A stretch of DNA of 34,324 nucleotides, from NCBI GenBank assembly GCA_018819065.1, contig JAHJQL010000050.1:1-34324 (forward strand), read 5' to 3'. Below, one piece after another: positions 1 to 7,090 of the stretch (the stretch's first letter is position 1; each line of letters begins with the position of its first letter). The position numbers and the translations under genes were made by a program. Origin of the DNA: Nanobdellota archaeon (GTDB lineage: Archaea > Nanobdellota > Nanobdellia > Woesearchaeales > GCA-2686295). The notes beneath the pieces are model-generated. The model made no database searches, was not told where the DNA came from, and was given only the letters and a program-made list of their open reading frames with translations.

Positions 1-1
1 A

Positions 2-166
2 ATTGTTGGAGAAACAGCAGCAGTAATTGCAGTGATTAACTTCATCACCTGGGCTGCAAGCATCACTCCAAGCTGGACTCTTTGGATATGGATAATCTTT
101 GGCATAATATTCATAATCGACTGGATGCTTGGAGGCGTTGCAGATAAATGGTTATATGATATTTAG
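2..166 (+). CDS. C-terminal end of a membrane protein (5' partial)
   Basis: An open frame enters from the left edge and ends at TAG 164-166, giving 54 residues. The stretch is hydrophobic and Trp/Ile-rich (ending MLGGVADKWLYDI), with about two membrane-spanning segments separated by a short polar turn (SITPSW). No catalytic motif is visible in this fragment, so no function is assigned. The upstream part lies outside the window. Confidence 0.6.
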   Translation: MVGETAAVIAVINFITWAASITPSWTLWIWIIFGIIFIIDWMLGGVADKWLYDI

Positions 167-262
167 GAATTAAAGAAACCACTAGAAAACTGCATTATCT
201 AAGCACTGCACTGGACATACGAGCGCAGGGTATAATAATTGGGTGAGTTGTTCAATAATGAA

Positions 263-520
263 ATGGTGAAAAAACAAGAAGATGATATCCCTACAAAATT
301 CTGGAATGAGTGGCTTGATGGCGAAGAAGAAAAACGAATTGAACTCTTAAAGAAAACTTTTTTAGTCCGTAAATTGTCAGAATCTTTGAAACTAAAACTT
401 AAGAATTCAAAAACAAAGAAACGAATTATCGATGAATTGGCGGCGAGAACTGTCAACGATTTTTTATGTGATTTTGAACAAGTCTTATTGTCGAGAATAT
501 CTTCTCAATCTCTCAAATAG
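263..520 (+). CDS. Small charged hypothetical protein, 85 aa
   Basis: Not recognised. The ORF encodes a Lys/Glu-rich, probably all-helical soluble protein (starts MVKKQEDDIPTKFWNEWL). I chose ATG 263 because a TATA-like stretch (GTATAATAATT, 230-240) lies about 27 nt upstream, which fits a leaderless archaeal transcript. An in-frame TTG at 239 would add eight residues. It sits between a membrane-protein tail and the AbrB/nucleotidyltransferase gene and has no transmembrane segment or Cys cluster. It could be a spurious ORF; promoter spacing and lysine-rich composition are the only support. Confidence 0.4.
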   Translation: MVKKQEDDIPTKFWNEWLDGEEEKRIELLKKTFLVRKLSESLKLKLKNSKTKKRIIDELAARTVNDFLCDFEQVLLSRISSQSLK

Positions 521-527
521 CAAAACA

Positions 528-557
528 TTTAAATATTATTACGTATTTTTACGTAAT
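528..557 (+). promoter_or_regulatory. TATA box plus perfect palindrome at the start of the AbrB-NTase gene
   Basis: TTTAAATAT at 528-536 lies about 26 nt before ATG 558. Between them is a perfect inverted repeat, ATTACGTA (538-545), spacer TTTT, then TACGTAAT (550-557), which would cover the predicted transcription start. An operator at this spot would block initiation. The downstream protein has an AbrB-like N-terminus, so autoregulation is a reasonable inference. Confidence 0.55.
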
Positions 558-1337
558 ATGGTAGAATTGATAAGTAAGATTAGTAAAGGAACAAAGATGG
601 ATCAGATATACATTCCAAAAACAAGAGAAAGCTTTCAGGTAGGTACCTACGTAGTTATCAAGCCGTTAGAAACACAGGAACAAACGATAAAACCAATCCT
701 CTACAACATTGATTACCTTGAACCAATAAAAGTAAGCATAATCACAGAAATATTCAAAAATATAGATAAACAAATAAAAACAGAAAACATCATCATAACA
801 GGCTCATTCCTGGATAAAGGATTCAAATTCAATGACATAGACGTAATAATAGTTAGCAACAGCAATATAAGCAGCACCCGAATAGAAGAAGAACTAAGAA
901 AAAATGTGGGTGCAAAGTTTCACCTAATACCAATAGACAACAAGACATTAACCAAAGGATTATCAACAGACCCACTATACATAAGTATGTTAAGCAGGTG
1001 CGTATCAAAAAAAAGATTCATTTATAGATATAGACGCGAAGTAAACTACAAACTTTTGGACCTACAACTGCTAAAAAGCCAACAACTAATAGACAACTTT
1101 GATTTTTCAACAGGAGATGAGAAATACAATTATACAAGAAACCTCATCGCAATAAAACTATTCATCGAGAACAAAGAGATAACCATGAACAACATAAATG
1201 GTGAGATTTCCACCCTCTTTGAAAATGATGCTCTCGAAGATATAAAAAACAACATCCCGCCTGAAGGTTTTCTAAAAGAATACAAAAAAATCTATAATAA
1301 CTTAAAAAAAATAATACTAAAAAGAATTAGAACATGA
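558..1337 (+). CDS. AbrB-like domain fused to a MNT-type nucleotidyltransferase, 259 aa
   Basis: Residues 1-38 (ISKGTKMDQIYIPKTRE, then VGTYVVIKPLE) resemble the SpoVT/AbrB swapped-hairpin DNA-binding fold. Residues about 50-110 carry a nucleotidyltransferase signature: TGSF followed after about ten residues by NDIDVIIV, the GS...DxD metal-binding pattern of the MNT/pol-beta family. The C-terminal half is helical and Lys/Asn-rich. ATG 558 is chosen over a longer upstream frame because TATA and palindrome sit immediately before it. The downstream gene overlaps by an ATGA, so the two are translationally coupled. A regulator/toxin-antitoxin type role is plausible (MNT proteins are often antitoxins that AMPylate HEPN toxins), but this is inference. 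Confidence 0.6.
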   Translation: MVELISKISKGTKMDQIYIPKTRESFQVGTYVVIKPLETQEQTIKPILYNIDYLEPIKVSIITEIFKNIDKQIKTENIIITGSFLDKGFKFNDIDVIIVSNSNISSTRIEEELRKNVGAKFHLIPIDNKTLTKGLSTDPLYISMLSRCVSKKRFIYRYRREVNYKLLDLQLLKSQQLIDNFDFSTGDEKYNYTRNLIAIKLFIENKEITMNNINGEISTLFENDALEDIKNNIPPEGFLKEYKKIYNNLKKIILKRIRT

Positions 1338-1672
1338 GCCGGAAAAATAAGCTTATGAACCTGTTCATAGGAAACGTCTCAAATGCAGCCACACACATCA
1401 TCTTGGAGCAGGCAATCGAAGATGAAAATATCAGAAAGCATTATGACAAAGAATCCTTGACGAGCCTTAACATAGCAAAGAGGTACAGGGAAAAAATAAA
1501 CCCTAAAAACAAGGCAATCCCTGACAAAGACCTCCTTGATGTAAAAAACCGGATAAAGAGAAAGGTCGGTGCAGAATTAAATCTAAGAATATCAAAAGGA
1601 TATAAAAATATTAATCTCGAACTCGTAGAACCAATAATTAACCATCTTTTAAAAGAAGTAAATATGAAATAA
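1334..1672 (+). CDS. Hypothetical helical protein coupled to the AbrB-NTase, 112 aa
   Basis: Start ATG 1334 overlaps the previous stop (ATGA), so this is the second gene of a two-gene operon. The product is basic and predicted all-helical, with no transmembrane segment. I looked for the HEPN RX4-6H motif expected of an MNT partner and did not find it; the only R-H pair is RKH in ENIRKHYDKE. Function is unknown; the tight coupling suggests it acts with the nucleotidyltransferase, for example as the other half of an uncharacterised toxin-antitoxin pair. Confidence 0.6.
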   Translation: MSRKNKLMNLFIGNVSNAATHIILEQAIEDENIRKHYDKESLTSLNIAKRYREKINPKNKAIPDKDLLDVKNRIKRKVGAELNLRISKGYKNINLELVEPIINHLLKEVNMK

Positions 1673-1805
1673 GCAAAAGCCACTGGTGTAGCGTTTCTAC
1701 AATTCAGTTCATGTTTTTTGACAAGGATTTTTCCAAAATTCTTTGGATTTTCTTCGGATAATTGTTTATGAGAATAATAAATCCAAGAAATAAAGTGGGA
1801 CTGAA

Positions 1806-1988
1806 TGCGTCGGCCGGGATTCGAATTTCCGAATGTCCAGTCCCTTGACATTTCCCAGATAGGCGGCTTGGAAGGCCACAGTCATTTACGGCAACCTTTT
1901 TTTTAGTGGGCTTGACGAACATAGTGAGGAAACCCACAGTTTTGGTCAAGCTTTTCCTAAAAGATTGTAGCCGTTAGACCACCGACGC
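1806..1988 (-). tRNA. tRNA-Gly(UCC) with two non-canonical introns
   Basis: Acceptor strands GCGTCGG (1988-1982) and CCGACGC (1813-1807) pair perfectly, followed by discriminator A and no encoded CCA. The anticodon arm is GTGGC-CTTCCAA-GCCGC (1879-1863), anticodon TCC at 1872-1870. The T loop is TTCGAAT (1825-1819) with 3' stem CCCGG. Removing 1886-1968 (83 nt, at 20a/21 in the D loop) and 1826-1853 (28 nt, between 53 and 54) leaves exactly 72 nt with D stem GTC:GAC and T stem CTGGG:CCCGG. Both introns fold as bulge-helix-bulge. Intron 1: inner CAATC:GGTTG, bulge CTA, central ACGG:CCGT, bulge AAA. Intron 2: inner AATGTC:GACATT, bulge GGA, central TCTG:CGGA, bulge AAT. No intron sits at the usual 37/38 site. 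Confidence 0.9.
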
Positions 1989-2012
1989 ACTTGTTAATAG
2001 TAGATTTTAGTT

Positions 2013-2023
2013 TTTTTATAAAC
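2013..2023 (-). promoter_or_regulatory. TATA box of the tRNA-Gly gene
   Basis: On the minus strand the sequence reads TTTATAAAAA, centred about 30 nt upstream of the tRNA 5' end at 1988. This is the usual archaeal TATA spacing. Confidence 0.55.
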
Positions 2024-2100
2024 ATTTCGAAGTTTTAGCTTCAAATCAGCAAGAACTTATAACAAAATTTAAAAAACAAGTCTTTTTGTCTTGTTTAATT

Positions 2101-3045
2101 ATGATTTGTATCATAGCTTTATTTGTTTTTGGCATCTTAGGAGTTTTTAGCGCTAAATACAGGTTGATTGCAAAGGAAGCATTTGACTGTGTTTTTAGAA
2201 AACTAACTTTTAGAAGATGTGATTCTAGACTTGACTCGAGGTTAAAGGCTCAGATAACAGGAAAACTAATGAAGAGACATCAGGGTTTAGGAAGACAGAT
2301 ATACAAGAATTTTGAAATCATCTCATGGATATTCACAATATTACTTTTTGTAAGCTTGTTTTACTCAGGGCAAGGAATATACTACTTTGCAAAGTATGGC
2401 AACTGCAATGGACCTGATAACAACGGTTTTTGCATCTTTGATCCATTAAACAATTTTGGAAATAATAATGAGTCAGAAACCTTGTGTCACTCTCCAGAGT
2501 TGCAGAGCAATAAGACTCTTTCTTTCTCAGGCTCAATTGATAATAATCCTTTCATCGGAAACAAAAACGCTTCAATTACTATTGTGGAGTTTGGATGTTT
2601 TTCTTGTCCAAACACTAAAACGGCAGTTCCTGAAGTCAAGAAACTAATTGACAAGTACAACGACTCTATAATGTTTGTCTACTTGGATTTCCCACTTCCT
2701 AACCACGCGTTGTCTTATGAATCTTCTCTAGCTGCAAGCTGCATCTGGATTAACAATCCTGATAAGTACTGGGATTACAACTTTAAGATTTTTGACAACC
2801 AAGAAAAACTATCATTAAATCTTTTAAGACAACTAACTATAAACGTTGGTGCAGACATTGAGAAATTTGACTCCTGCTTGTTAAACAACGAGTCAAAAGC
2901 ATTAGTTGATTCAGACTACCAAGCGGGCTTAGATTCAAATGTTTATGGAACGCCGACATTTTTTATTAACAACAAGCCTTATGTTGGTGTTATTTCATTT
3001 AAGAAATTCAAAGAAATAATTGAATCAGAGCAAAAAAAAGAGTAA
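2101..3045 (+). CDS. Membrane-anchored DsbA-like thioredoxin-fold oxidoreductase, 314 aa
   Basis: The N-terminus has two hydrophobic segments (about residues 1-20 and 80-105) separated by a basic cytoplasmic loop. An extracytoplasmic DsbA/BdbD-like domain follows: ASITIVEFGCFSCPNTK carries the CxxC redox pair (CFSC), and VYGTPTFFINN carries the cis-Pro loop facing the active site. Family knowledge: such proteins oxidise or isomerise disulfides in exported proteins. Start ATG 2101 is preferred to TTG 2086 because ATTTAAAAA (2067-2075) lies 26-34 nt before it. The next gene encodes another exported thioredoxin-fold protein 50 nt downstream, so the two likely work together on secreted Cys-rich proteins. 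Confidence 0.8.
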   Translation: MICIIALFVFGILGVFSAKYRLIAKEAFDCVFRKLTFRRCDSRLDSRLKAQITGKLMKRHQGLGRQIYKNFEIISWIFTILLFVSLFYSGQGIYYFAKYGNCNGPDNNGFCIFDPLNNFGNNNESETLCHSPELQSNKTLSFSGSIDNNPFIGNKNASITIVEFGCFSCPNTKTAVPEVKKLIDKYNDSIMFVYLDFPLPNHALSYESSLAASCIWINNPDKYWDYNFKIFDNQEKLSLNLLRQLTINVGADIEKFDSCLLNNESKALVDSDYQAGLDSNVYGTPTFFINNKPYVGVISFKKFKEIIESEQKKE

Positions 3046-3095
3046 TATTTAAAAAGGATTTTAGAAAATTAAATTGGTAAGGGGTGTATATTAAA

Positions 3096-4799
3096 ATGGT
3101 TAGAAAGAAAACAAAACGTTCTGAGAAGAAGACTCGTTCAAAGAAAACTGTTCATCAAGAAAAAGCTGCTTCAGACAGCAAAAACGTGGTTAGAATAAAC
3201 AAGCATCTGTTGATAGGGTTAGGAGTGCTGGCAGTCGCGCTTATAGCGTGGTTTTTATTATCGCCAATAAAAGGTGGCAGCCCAACAACCACTCCGTCAG
3301 ACCAGAAGTCTTATTTTGACATGTATGTCATGAGCCAATGCCCATATGGAGCACAAGCTGAGGATGAAGCGATAAAAGCAATTAAGAAGTTTAATGGCGT
3401 CGTAGGCTTAAACATATATTATATAGTAGACTCTCAGGGCACAGGCTTTGGAAGTCTGCACGGACAACCTGAAGTTGATGAGAATATAAGGCAGCTTTGC
3501 ATAAAAGAATTGTACCCTAAGTTATTCTATGATTATCTTTTGTGCTTTAACGAGAATTACGCAGCAGGACAAACACAGTATGTGTCTTGTGCAAACAAGC
3601 TAGGGATAGATACAAAGAAAGTCGCTGATTATGCAGATAAAAAAGGTGCTGAATTATTAAGAGCAAGCGAAGCACAATCAAAGAAAGTTGGAGCTTCAGG
3701 AAGCCCAACAATTTACCTTGATGGAGCGCCATACCAAAGTGGAAGATCAGAGCTTGACTTTGCAAGAGCAGTGTGCGACAAGTACAATTACGAGTTAGAA
3801 GGATGCACAGGCATTCCAAAACCAGTAGTGTTTGAAGTCATCATAGTCTCAGACCAGAACTGTCCATCATGCGACACTTCAAGAATAAGATCAGTTACAA
3901 AGCAGTTATTCCCAGGAGCAACCTTTAAGACTGTACAGTTTGACAGTGCAGAAGGAAAACAATTAGTGCAAGCAAACTCACTAGAATACCTGCCAGCCTA
4001 TCTCTTTGATGAAAAAGTAGTTGAGACAAACACTTGGAAGACAAACCCACAGATAACATCCTCTTTTGAAAAGTTAGACACTGGCTACAAACTGCTAGAC
4101 CAGGCGAGTGGTGCAACATGGTTTGTTGATGAGAACAAAAGAAAAGAGTATCAACAGTTAATGACGACTTACCCTAAGAGAAACCTTGAAGCTTTAGGAT
4201 ACACTTCAGACAAGCCAAGGCTTGACTACTTTGTCATGTCATTTTGCCCATACGGCAACCCAGCAGATGAAGCAGCATCACAAGTATACAGTTTGCTAGG
4301 TGATAGCGTGGTCATTGTTCCACACTACATAATGGGAGTTTCAAACGGCCAGTTAAACGCTCTTCACGGAGTGCAAGAGGCAAACCAAAACGTAAGAGAG
4401 CTATGCGTACTAAAAGAATTTGGCATGCAAAAATTCTTTGACTTCACATTAAAATCAAACCAGCTATGCACCTCTGCAAACGCAGATAGTTGCTGGGAGA
4501 GTGCAGCAACCCAGAGTGGTGTTGACGCTGCAAAAGTCAAAGCATGCGAGAGCAGCCAAAAGCTAGCCATTGCACAGCAGGAAAGTGATTTGATTAATAG
4601 CCTGGTGTCCCTATACAACGGACAGTTAGTCTCGCCATCAGCATCCCCAACGTTTTTGATAAACGGAGAAACCTACTCAGGCGGAAGGGATGGTGAAAGC
4701 CTAAAGAACGCGTTGTGCGCCAAGTTTACAGGAGAGCTACCTGCAGAGTGCTCACAAGTAATAACTGCACAGGTAGCAGCGCCTCAAGGCAACTGCTAA
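3096..4799 (+). CDS. Exported protein with three thioredoxin-like domains, 567 aa
   Basis: A Lys/Arg-rich N-terminus precedes one transmembrane segment (LLIGLGVLAVALIAWFLL), so the rest is probably outside. Domain 1 begins YFDMYVMSQCPYGAQ and ends with a GSPTIYLDG loop; domain 2 has DQNCPSCDTSR (CxxC); domain 3 begins YFVMSFCPYGNPAD and ends with SASPTFLINGE. Domains 1 and 3 are clear paralogues, each with a single Cys in CPYG plus several further Cys, reminiscent of DsbA/GILT-like folds. Start ATG 3096 follows GGGGTG (3081-3086) at normal spacing; GTG 3084 lies inside that site. Probable role: thiol-disulfide exchange outside the membrane. Substrate unknown. Confidence 0.75.
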   Translation: MVRKKTKRSEKKTRSKKTVHQEKAASDSKNVVRINKHLLIGLGVLAVALIAWFLLSPIKGGSPTTTPSDQKSYFDMYVMSQCPYGAQAEDEAIKAIKKFNGVVGLNIYYIVDSQGTGFGSLHGQPEVDENIRQLCIKELYPKLFYDYLLCFNENYAAGQTQYVSCANKLGIDTKKVADYADKKGAELLRASEAQSKKVGASGSPTIYLDGAPYQSGRSELDFARAVCDKYNYELEGCTGIPKPVVFEVIIVSDQNCPSCDTSRIRSVTKQLFPGATFKTVQFDSAEGKQLVQANSLEYLPAYLFDEKVVETNTWKTNPQITSSFEKLDTGYKLLDQASGATWFVDENKRKEYQQLMTTYPKRNLEALGYTSDKPRLDYFVMSFCPYGNPADEAASQVYSLLGDSVVIVPHYIMGVSNGQLNALHGVQEANQNVRELCVLKEFGMQKFFDFTLKSNQLCTSANADSCWESAATQSGVDAAKVKACESSQKLAIAQQESDLINSLVSLYNGQLVSPSASPTFLINGETYSGGRDGESLKNALCAKFTGELPAECSQVITAQVAAPQGNC

Positions 4800-4838
4800 T
4801 TTTTTTTTAATTCTTTATTTCTTTCTTTTTTTTCAAAA
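4800..4838 (+). terminator. T-rich terminator after the three-domain thioredoxin gene
   Basis: Directly after the stop codon the plus strand has successive T-tracts (runs of nine, three, three and eight or more T) over about 35 nt. Archaeal RNA polymerase typically terminates at such U-tracts without a hairpin. The next promoter (TATATAAAC, 4841-4849) starts immediately after. Confidence 0.5.
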
Positions 4839-4840
4839 AC

Positions 4841-4849
4841 TATATAAAC
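4841..4849 (+). promoter_or_regulatory. TATA box of the sufS-hyp operon
   Basis: TATATAAAC sits about 27 nt before ATG 4872, with no ribosome site between, so the operon is probably transcribed as a leaderless mRNA. Confidence 0.5.
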
Positions 4850-4871
4850 AATAATTCTATTTTTATTCTCC

Positions 4872-6068
4872 ATGGGGTTGAATGTTGAAAAAATAAGGGG
4901 AGACTTTCTAGTACTGCAAAAAAGAATAGTCTACTTTGACAACTCATGCGTTACTCTTAGGCCAAGACAAGTAGTTGAAGCGATGAATAAGTATTACTAC
5001 GAGTTCTCAGGTTGCGCAGGCAGAAGCATGCACCAATTTGGAAACCGGACGACGCAAGAAGTCGATTTGTCAAGAAAACAGTTAAGAAAGTTCATAGATG
5101 CAAAGAAAGATGAAGAAGTAATATTTACAAGAAACACAACAGAAGGAATAAACTTAGTTGCAAACTCTTTTAACTTCAAGAAAGGCGACAAAGTCTTAAT
5201 AACTGATAAAGAACACAACTCAAACCTCTTACCATGGCAGCTGCTTGCAGAAAAAGGAACTATAAAACTAGAAGTGATAAACTCAAAACCTGACAACACG
5301 TTTAGCATGGAAGAATTTGAAGAAAAAGTCAAAGATGCAAAGCTAGTCTCAATCGTTCACACATCAAACCTTGACGGTGTGACCAATCCTGCAAGAGAAA
5401 TAATCAAGACAGCGCGTAAGAACGGAGTGCTAGTAATGCTTGACGCTGCCCAATCAGCGCCTCACAAAGAGTTGAGTGTCAGAGACTTAGATGTTGACTT
5501 CTTGGCTTTTTCAGGCCATAAAATGCTTGGACCATCAGGAATGGGAGCCTTATATGGCAAGAAAGAACTTCTTGAAGAACTAAACCCATTCCTCGTAGGA
5601 GGAGAAACAGTAAAAGACACAACCTATACATCAAGGGAATGGGAAAACTTGCCAGAACGATTCGAAGCAGGACTTCAAAACTACGCTGGAATAATGGGCT
5701 TTGCAGAGGCAACACGCTACCTTGAAAAAATAGGCTTGAAAAACATAGAAAAACACGAAGAGAAACTAAACAGTCAATTAACAGATGGATTAAATAAGTA
5801 TGGTGATGTAAAGATAATAGGCCCATCACCTGATAAGAGAGGCGGCATAACAAGCTTTACAATAGGAAAAAGCGACCCGCACCAAATAGCAATGCTCCTT
5901 GACCACTCAGCAAACATAATGATAAGAAGCGGGGCACACTGTGTACATTCATGGTTTAACAAGCACAAAATAAGTGGAACTGCGAGAGCATCGCTGTACT
6001 TGTATAACACTCCTCAAGAAGTTGATTACTTTCTTGAAAACATAAAAAAAATAAGAAAACTACTCTAA
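4872..6068 (+). CDS. sufS: Cysteine desulfurase, SufS/CsdA type
   Basis: A PLP enzyme of 398 residues, normal for group II cysteine desulfurases, that converts L-Cys to L-Ala and enzyme-bound persulfide. Visible motifs: IVYFDNSCVTLRP near the N-terminus, the PLP-stacking His in TDKEHNSNLLPWQ, Asp in VMLDAAQSAPH, the Schiff-base Lys in FLAFSGHKMLGPSG, and the catalytic Cys in MIRSGAHCVHSWFN (SufS-type RSGxHC loop). No sufB/C/D lies in the window. The gene is followed 11 nt later by hypA and then hypC, so its local job is probably supplying sulfur for the Fe-S clusters of the hydrogenase. Class certain; physiological partner inferred. Confidence 0.92.
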   Translation: MGLNVEKIRGDFLVLQKRIVYFDNSCVTLRPRQVVEAMNKYYYEFSGCAGRSMHQFGNRTTQEVDLSRKQLRKFIDAKKDEEVIFTRNTTEGINLVANSFNFKKGDKVLITDKEHNSNLLPWQLLAEKGTIKLEVINSKPDNTFSMEEFEEKVKDAKLVSIVHTSNLDGVTNPAREIIKTARKNGVLVMLDAAQSAPHKELSVRDLDVDFLAFSGHKMLGPSGMGALYGKKELLEELNPFLVGGETVKDTTYTSREWENLPERFEAGLQNYAGIMGFAEATRYLEKIGLKNIEKHEEKLNSQLTDGLNKYGDVKIIGPSPDKRGGITSFTIGKSDPHQIAMLLDHSANIMIRSGAHCVHSWFNKHKISGTARASLYLYNTPQEVDYFLENIKKIRKLL

Positions 6069-6079
6069 AACTAAATAAA

Positions 6080-6409
6080 ATGCACGAACAAACAATAGCA
6101 AAAGCAATAATACAAGAAGCAACAAAGCACGGCCAAGTAGTTGGAATAACAGTTGAAGTCGGAGACCTAGGACACCTTCCAGCGCGAGAAGTAGAACAAG
6201 TGCTAAAAAGCTTAACTGAGTGGAATATAAAAATTTTAAAAAAGAAAGCGACAGTCAAATGCGAAGTATGCGGATACAAAGGAACCCCAGAAATAATAGA
6301 AAAAGGACATGACCACAACGTTTTCAAATGCCCAAAATGCAAAGCCATGATGCCAAGAATAATTGATGGCGACAAGATAATATTAATTGATGTTGAGGTT
6401 GAAGACTAA
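6080..6409 (+). CDS. hypA: Hydrogenase nickel-insertion protein HypA
   Basis: 109 residues beginning MHEQ; the N-terminal Met-His-Glu is the nickel site of HypA. The zinc domain has two CxxC pairs: VKCEVCGYKG and FKCPKCKAMM. HypA delivers Ni to the large subunit of [NiFe] hydrogenase together with HypB, which is not in this window. The gene lies in an operon with sufS upstream (11-nt gap) and hypC downstream (2-nt gap), and shows no ribosome site, suggesting coupling to its neighbours. Its client is presumably HydA at 13028-14317. Confidence 0.93.
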   Translation: MHEQTIAKAIIQEATKHGQVVGITVEVGDLGHLPAREVEQVLKSLTEWNIKILKKKATVKCEVCGYKGTPEIIEKGHDHNVFKCPKCKAMMPRIIDGDKIILIDVEVED

Positions 6410-6411
6410 AC

Positions 6412-6627
6412 ATGTGCCTCTCAATACCAGGAAAAGTTGTGAAGATAAAAGGTGACAAGGCAACAATAGATTATCAAGGCGAAAAAAGAGAGGCATCAAT
6501 AACGCTTAAAAAAGAAGTCAAAGTAGGAGACTACGTCATAGTTAGTGCAAGGTTTGTAATGGAGATAATACCAAAAGATGAAGCTAGAAGAACAATTGAG
6601 GTTTGGAATGAAACAGATAAGCCCTGA
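6412..6627 (+). CDS. hypC: Hydrogenase maturation chaperone HypC
   Basis: 71 residues starting MCLSIPGKVV. The Cys at position 2 is the conserved residue through which HypC carries the Fe(CN)2CO unit with HypD and binds the hydrogenase large-subunit precursor. The rest is the compact OB-like HypC/HupF fold (VGDYVIV...FVMEII). It starts 2 nt after hypA, and its 3' end overlaps the next gene, which encodes a second HypC-like domain. HypD, HypE and HypF are not in the window. Confidence 0.93.
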   Translation: MCLSIPGKVVKIKGDKATIDYQGEKREASITLKKEVKVGDYVIVSARFVMEIIPKDEARRTIEVWNETDKP

Positions 6628-7090
6628 ACAATACTTCTTAAAATATTCATTCCCATGCTCATACACATTGGTTGAAATGGGACAAATCGATGAGAAAAAG
6701 TTTGAAGAATTAAAAGAAAACACTCTAAAAAACAAAGCTATGGACAGGGACGAGCTTATGAGAATATACCCTGCTGCTTTTAGAAGGATAAAAGAAGTTG
6801 CTGAGCAGATGAACAAAAACATCTGGGACCTTGATGTGATAAGAAAGTATTTTCTTGAAGAACACAACAAGTACATAGATGCAAAAGATGGCAACTATAA
6901 AAAATTCCCTCAAAGCTTTAGAGACTTTTGCAAAGTCTACAAAGGAAAAGTGATATACAAAGAAAAAAACATGCTGACAGTACAGTATGGTGAAAAGCAA
7001 CGAAACGTATTATCAGAGCTGCTGCCAAATGCAAAAGTAGGAGACACTGTGACTATTCATCAAGGCTTCGCAGTTGAAAAACTAGAATAG
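6608..7090 (+). CDS. Two-domain protein with a C-terminal HypC-like domain
   Basis: 160 residues from ATG 6608, which overlaps hypC by 20 nt; an in-frame ATG at 6578 would lengthen it by 10 residues. The first ~105 residues form an unrecognised helical domain (YFLKYSFPCSYTLVEMG, then a charged helical stretch). The last ~55 residues align with the neighbouring HypC: GKVI, MLTVQYG, then AKVGDTVTIHQGFAVEKL against VKVGDYVIVSARFVMEII. The Cys in DFCKVYKGKV sits five residues before the Gly, exactly as Cys2 does in MCLSIPGKV, so the key residue is kept internally. Likely a hydrogenase-maturation factor; the N-terminal domain's role is unknown. Confidence 0.7.
   Translation: MKQISPEQYFLKYSFPCSYTLVEMGQIDEKKFEELKENTLKNKAMDRDELMRIYPAAFRRIKEVAEQMNKNIWDLDVIRKYFLEEHNKYIDAKDGNYKKFPQSFRDFCKVYKGKVIYKEKNMLTVQYGEKQRNVLSELLPNAKVGDTVTIHQGFAVEKLE

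Noticed and set aside
1334-1672. HEPN toxin partner of the nucleotidyltransferase
   Set aside because: The required RX4-6H motif is not present in the 112-residue protein.
1441-1949. Minus-strand frames across 1441-1949
   Set aside because: They run antisense to the 112-aa gene and through the tRNA-Gly gene, whose structure explains that sequence.
1962-1968. First tRNA intron placed after position 26
   Set aside because: That placement gives a D arm with two mismatches (C12-A23, T13-C22). Cutting at 20a/21 restores GTC:GAC and fits a complete bulge-helix-bulge.
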